Of a stretch of DNA of 6,349 nucleotides, positions 5,204 through 6,349 are shown piece after piece. Source of the stretch: Desulfobacteraceae bacterium. Its GTDB lineage: Bacteria > Desulfobacterota > Desulfobulbia > Desulfobulbales > Desulfobulbaceae. The notes beneath the pieces are model-generated. The model ran no database searches, had not been told where the DNA came from, and saw only the letters and a program-made list of their open reading frames with translations. A program made the position numbers and the translations under genes. Location: NCBI GenBank assembly GCA_022837185.1, contig JALHJD010000177.1, forward strand, positions 1 to 6,349. The letters are read 5' to 3'. Numbering within the stretch: the first letter of the stretch is position 1; every line of letters begins with the position of its first letter.

Positions 5204-6349
5204 ATGAATATAACCATGATTGGAACGGGGTATGTCGGCCTGGTGACCGGCACCTGTCTTGCCGAGTTCGGCCACCATGTCGCCTGCGTCGACAAGATCA
5301 CCGAAAAGATCGAACGCCTGCAAAAGGGCCGCGTCCCCATTTACGAACCCGGACTCGAGGCCCTGGTCAATAAGAACGTTGTCGAAGGCAGGCTGCGGTT
5401 TACCACCAGCCTTGCGGACTCCGTCCCGGAAGCCGACGCCGTCTTCCTTGCCGTCGGCACCCCGACAAGCAGGAGAGGGGACGGCTACGCCGACCTGACC
5501 TACATCTTCGAGGCGTCAAGGGAGATCGCCCGGCACCTCACGGGCTACACGGTCATCATTGACAAGAGCACGGTCCCGGTCGGCACCGCCGCCCAGGTGG
5601 AACGGATCGTCAGGGAGGAAAATCCGGAGGCGGATTTTGATGTGGCGTCCAACCCGGAATTCCTCAGGGAGGGGGCGGCCATCAACGATTTCATGCGCCC
5701 CGACCGCGTGGTGATCGGCGTGAAAACGGAAAGGGCCGCCGATGTGCTGCATGAAATATACAAACCCCTGTACCTGCTTGACACCCCCATTGTCCGCACG
5801 ACCATCGAAACCGCCGAACTGATCAAATATGCCGCCAACGCCTTTCTGGCGGTGAAGATCAGCTTCATCAACGAGATCGCCAATGTCTGCGAGGCGGTCG
5901 GCGCCGACATCGCGGCCCTGGCCAGGGCCATTGGAATGGACGGCAGAATCGGCGGCAAGTTTCTCCATCCCGGACCGGGGTACGGCGGTTCCTGTTTTCC
6001 CAAGGACACCCTGGCGCTGATGCGTATTGTCCAGGAATACGGGGAGTCCCTGCGGATCGTCAGCGCTGCGGTCGAGGTCAACGCCGCCCAGAAGGCGCGG
6101 ATGGTCAAAAAAATCCGCGATATGCTGGGTGGTTCCGAAGCGGGCAAAACCCTGGCCGTGCTCGGCCTGACCTTTAAACCGGAAACGGACGATATGCGGG
6201 AAGCGCCCGCGGTCACCATCCTGCCGGCCCTGCTGGAAAAAGGCGCCCGCATCAGGGCCCACGACCCCAAGGGCATGGAGGAGGCGAGGAAATTCCTTCC
6301 GCCGGAGGTGGAGTACGTGACCAATGCCTACGATGCCTGTGAAAACGCC
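5204..6349 (+). CDS. ugd: UDP-glucose 6-dehydrogenase, 3' end cut by the window edge
   Basis: The reading frame is open from the ATG to the last base (382 codons); family members have about 435-450 residues, so roughly the last 55-65 are missing because of the window edge, not a mutation. The enzyme oxidises UDP-glucose twice with NAD to UDP-glucuronate, a precursor of capsules, exopolysaccharides and modified lipid A or O-antigen sugars. The NAD-binding domain opens with GTGYVGLVTG (7-16), has Asp30 at the end of the second strand, VGTPTS (84-89) and STVPVG (122-127). Catalytic-site motifs are NPEFLREG (150-157), ELIKYAANAF (205-214) with Lys208 and Asn212, and GPGYGGSCFPKDT (257-269) with the nucleophile Cys264 and Asp268. 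The UDP-binding domain begins at LAVLGLTFKPETDDMREAP (318-336). GDP-mannose dehydrogenase is a sister family, but the overall motif set fits UDP-glucose better. It is probably co-transcribed with yggS. Confidence 0.94.
   Translation, partial: MNITMIGTGYVGLVTGTCLAEFGHHVACVDKITEKIERLQKGRVPIYEPGLEALVNKNVVEGRLRFTTSLADSVPEADAVFLAVGTPTSRRGDGYADLTYIFEASREIARHLTGYTVIIDKSTVPVGTAAQVERIVREENPEADFDVASNPEFLREGAAINDFMRPDRVVIGVKTERAADVLHEIYKPLYLLDTPIVRTTIETAELIKYAANAFLAVKISFINEIANVCEAVGADIAALARAIGMDGRIGGKFLHPGPGYGGSCFPKDTLALMRIVQEYGESLRIVSAAVEVNAAQKARMVKKIRDMLGGSEAGKTLAVLGLTFKPETDDMREAPAVTILPALLEKGARIRAHDPKGMEEARKFLPPEVEYVTNAYDACENA

Noticed and set aside
5516..6324. Two long minus-strand frames opposite ugd
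   Set aside because: They lie wholly within a well-supported ugd gene with catalytic Cys264; their composition is that of shadow frames.

Overview
This is a GC-rich bacterial window (AT-rich only around 3551-3590) with seven protein-coding genes and almost no non-coding space. The gene set is metabolic and housekeeping. Dense packing, start/stop overlaps, frequent AGG arginine codons, a CoaBC fusion and an outer-membrane-type lipoprotein suggest a Gram-negative, diderm bacterium. A Desulfobacterota (deltaproteobacterial) host would fit, but this is an impression from style; no gene here is diagnostic.

Layout. (1) 28-1197 (+): an iron-containing (group III) alcohol dehydrogenase with a good Shine-Dalgarno. 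It converges on the next gene with an 18-bp gap. (2) 1216-3517 (-): a probable three-gene unit, read right to left. It holds a nitroreductase-fold flavoprotein, a small uncharacterised lipoprotein joined to it by an ATGA overlap, and, after a 95-nt gap, coaBC, which makes 4'-phosphopantetheine for coenzyme A. (3) 3518-3665: a 148-bp divergent intergenic region. It holds a strong-looking sigma70-type promoter facing left (TTGACA, 17-nt spacer, TACAAG) and, just upstream of it, a 14-bp palindrome that could be an operator. (4) 3666-6349 (+): a second probable operon. It holds a TatD-family metal-dependent hydrolase, a YggS/PLPBP pyridoxal-phosphate homeostasis protein (GTGA overlap), and, 15 nt later, UDP-glucose 6-dehydrogenase, cut by the window edge after 382 codons.

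How the genes may work together: coaBC and the nitroreductase are both probable FMN proteins, but I see no direct pathway link between them. TatD and YggS are common housekeeping proteins. The ugd gene supplies UDP-glucuronate and suggests that surface-polysaccharide genes may follow beyond the right edge. I found no RNA genes, CRISPR arrays, insertion sequences, transposases, phage genes, long repeats or attachment sites. I also found no convincing undescribed system. The points most worth a second look are the unassigned lipoprotein, the promoter/palindrome pair, and a Tyr in place of a usually conserved active-site His in the alcohol dehydrogenase.
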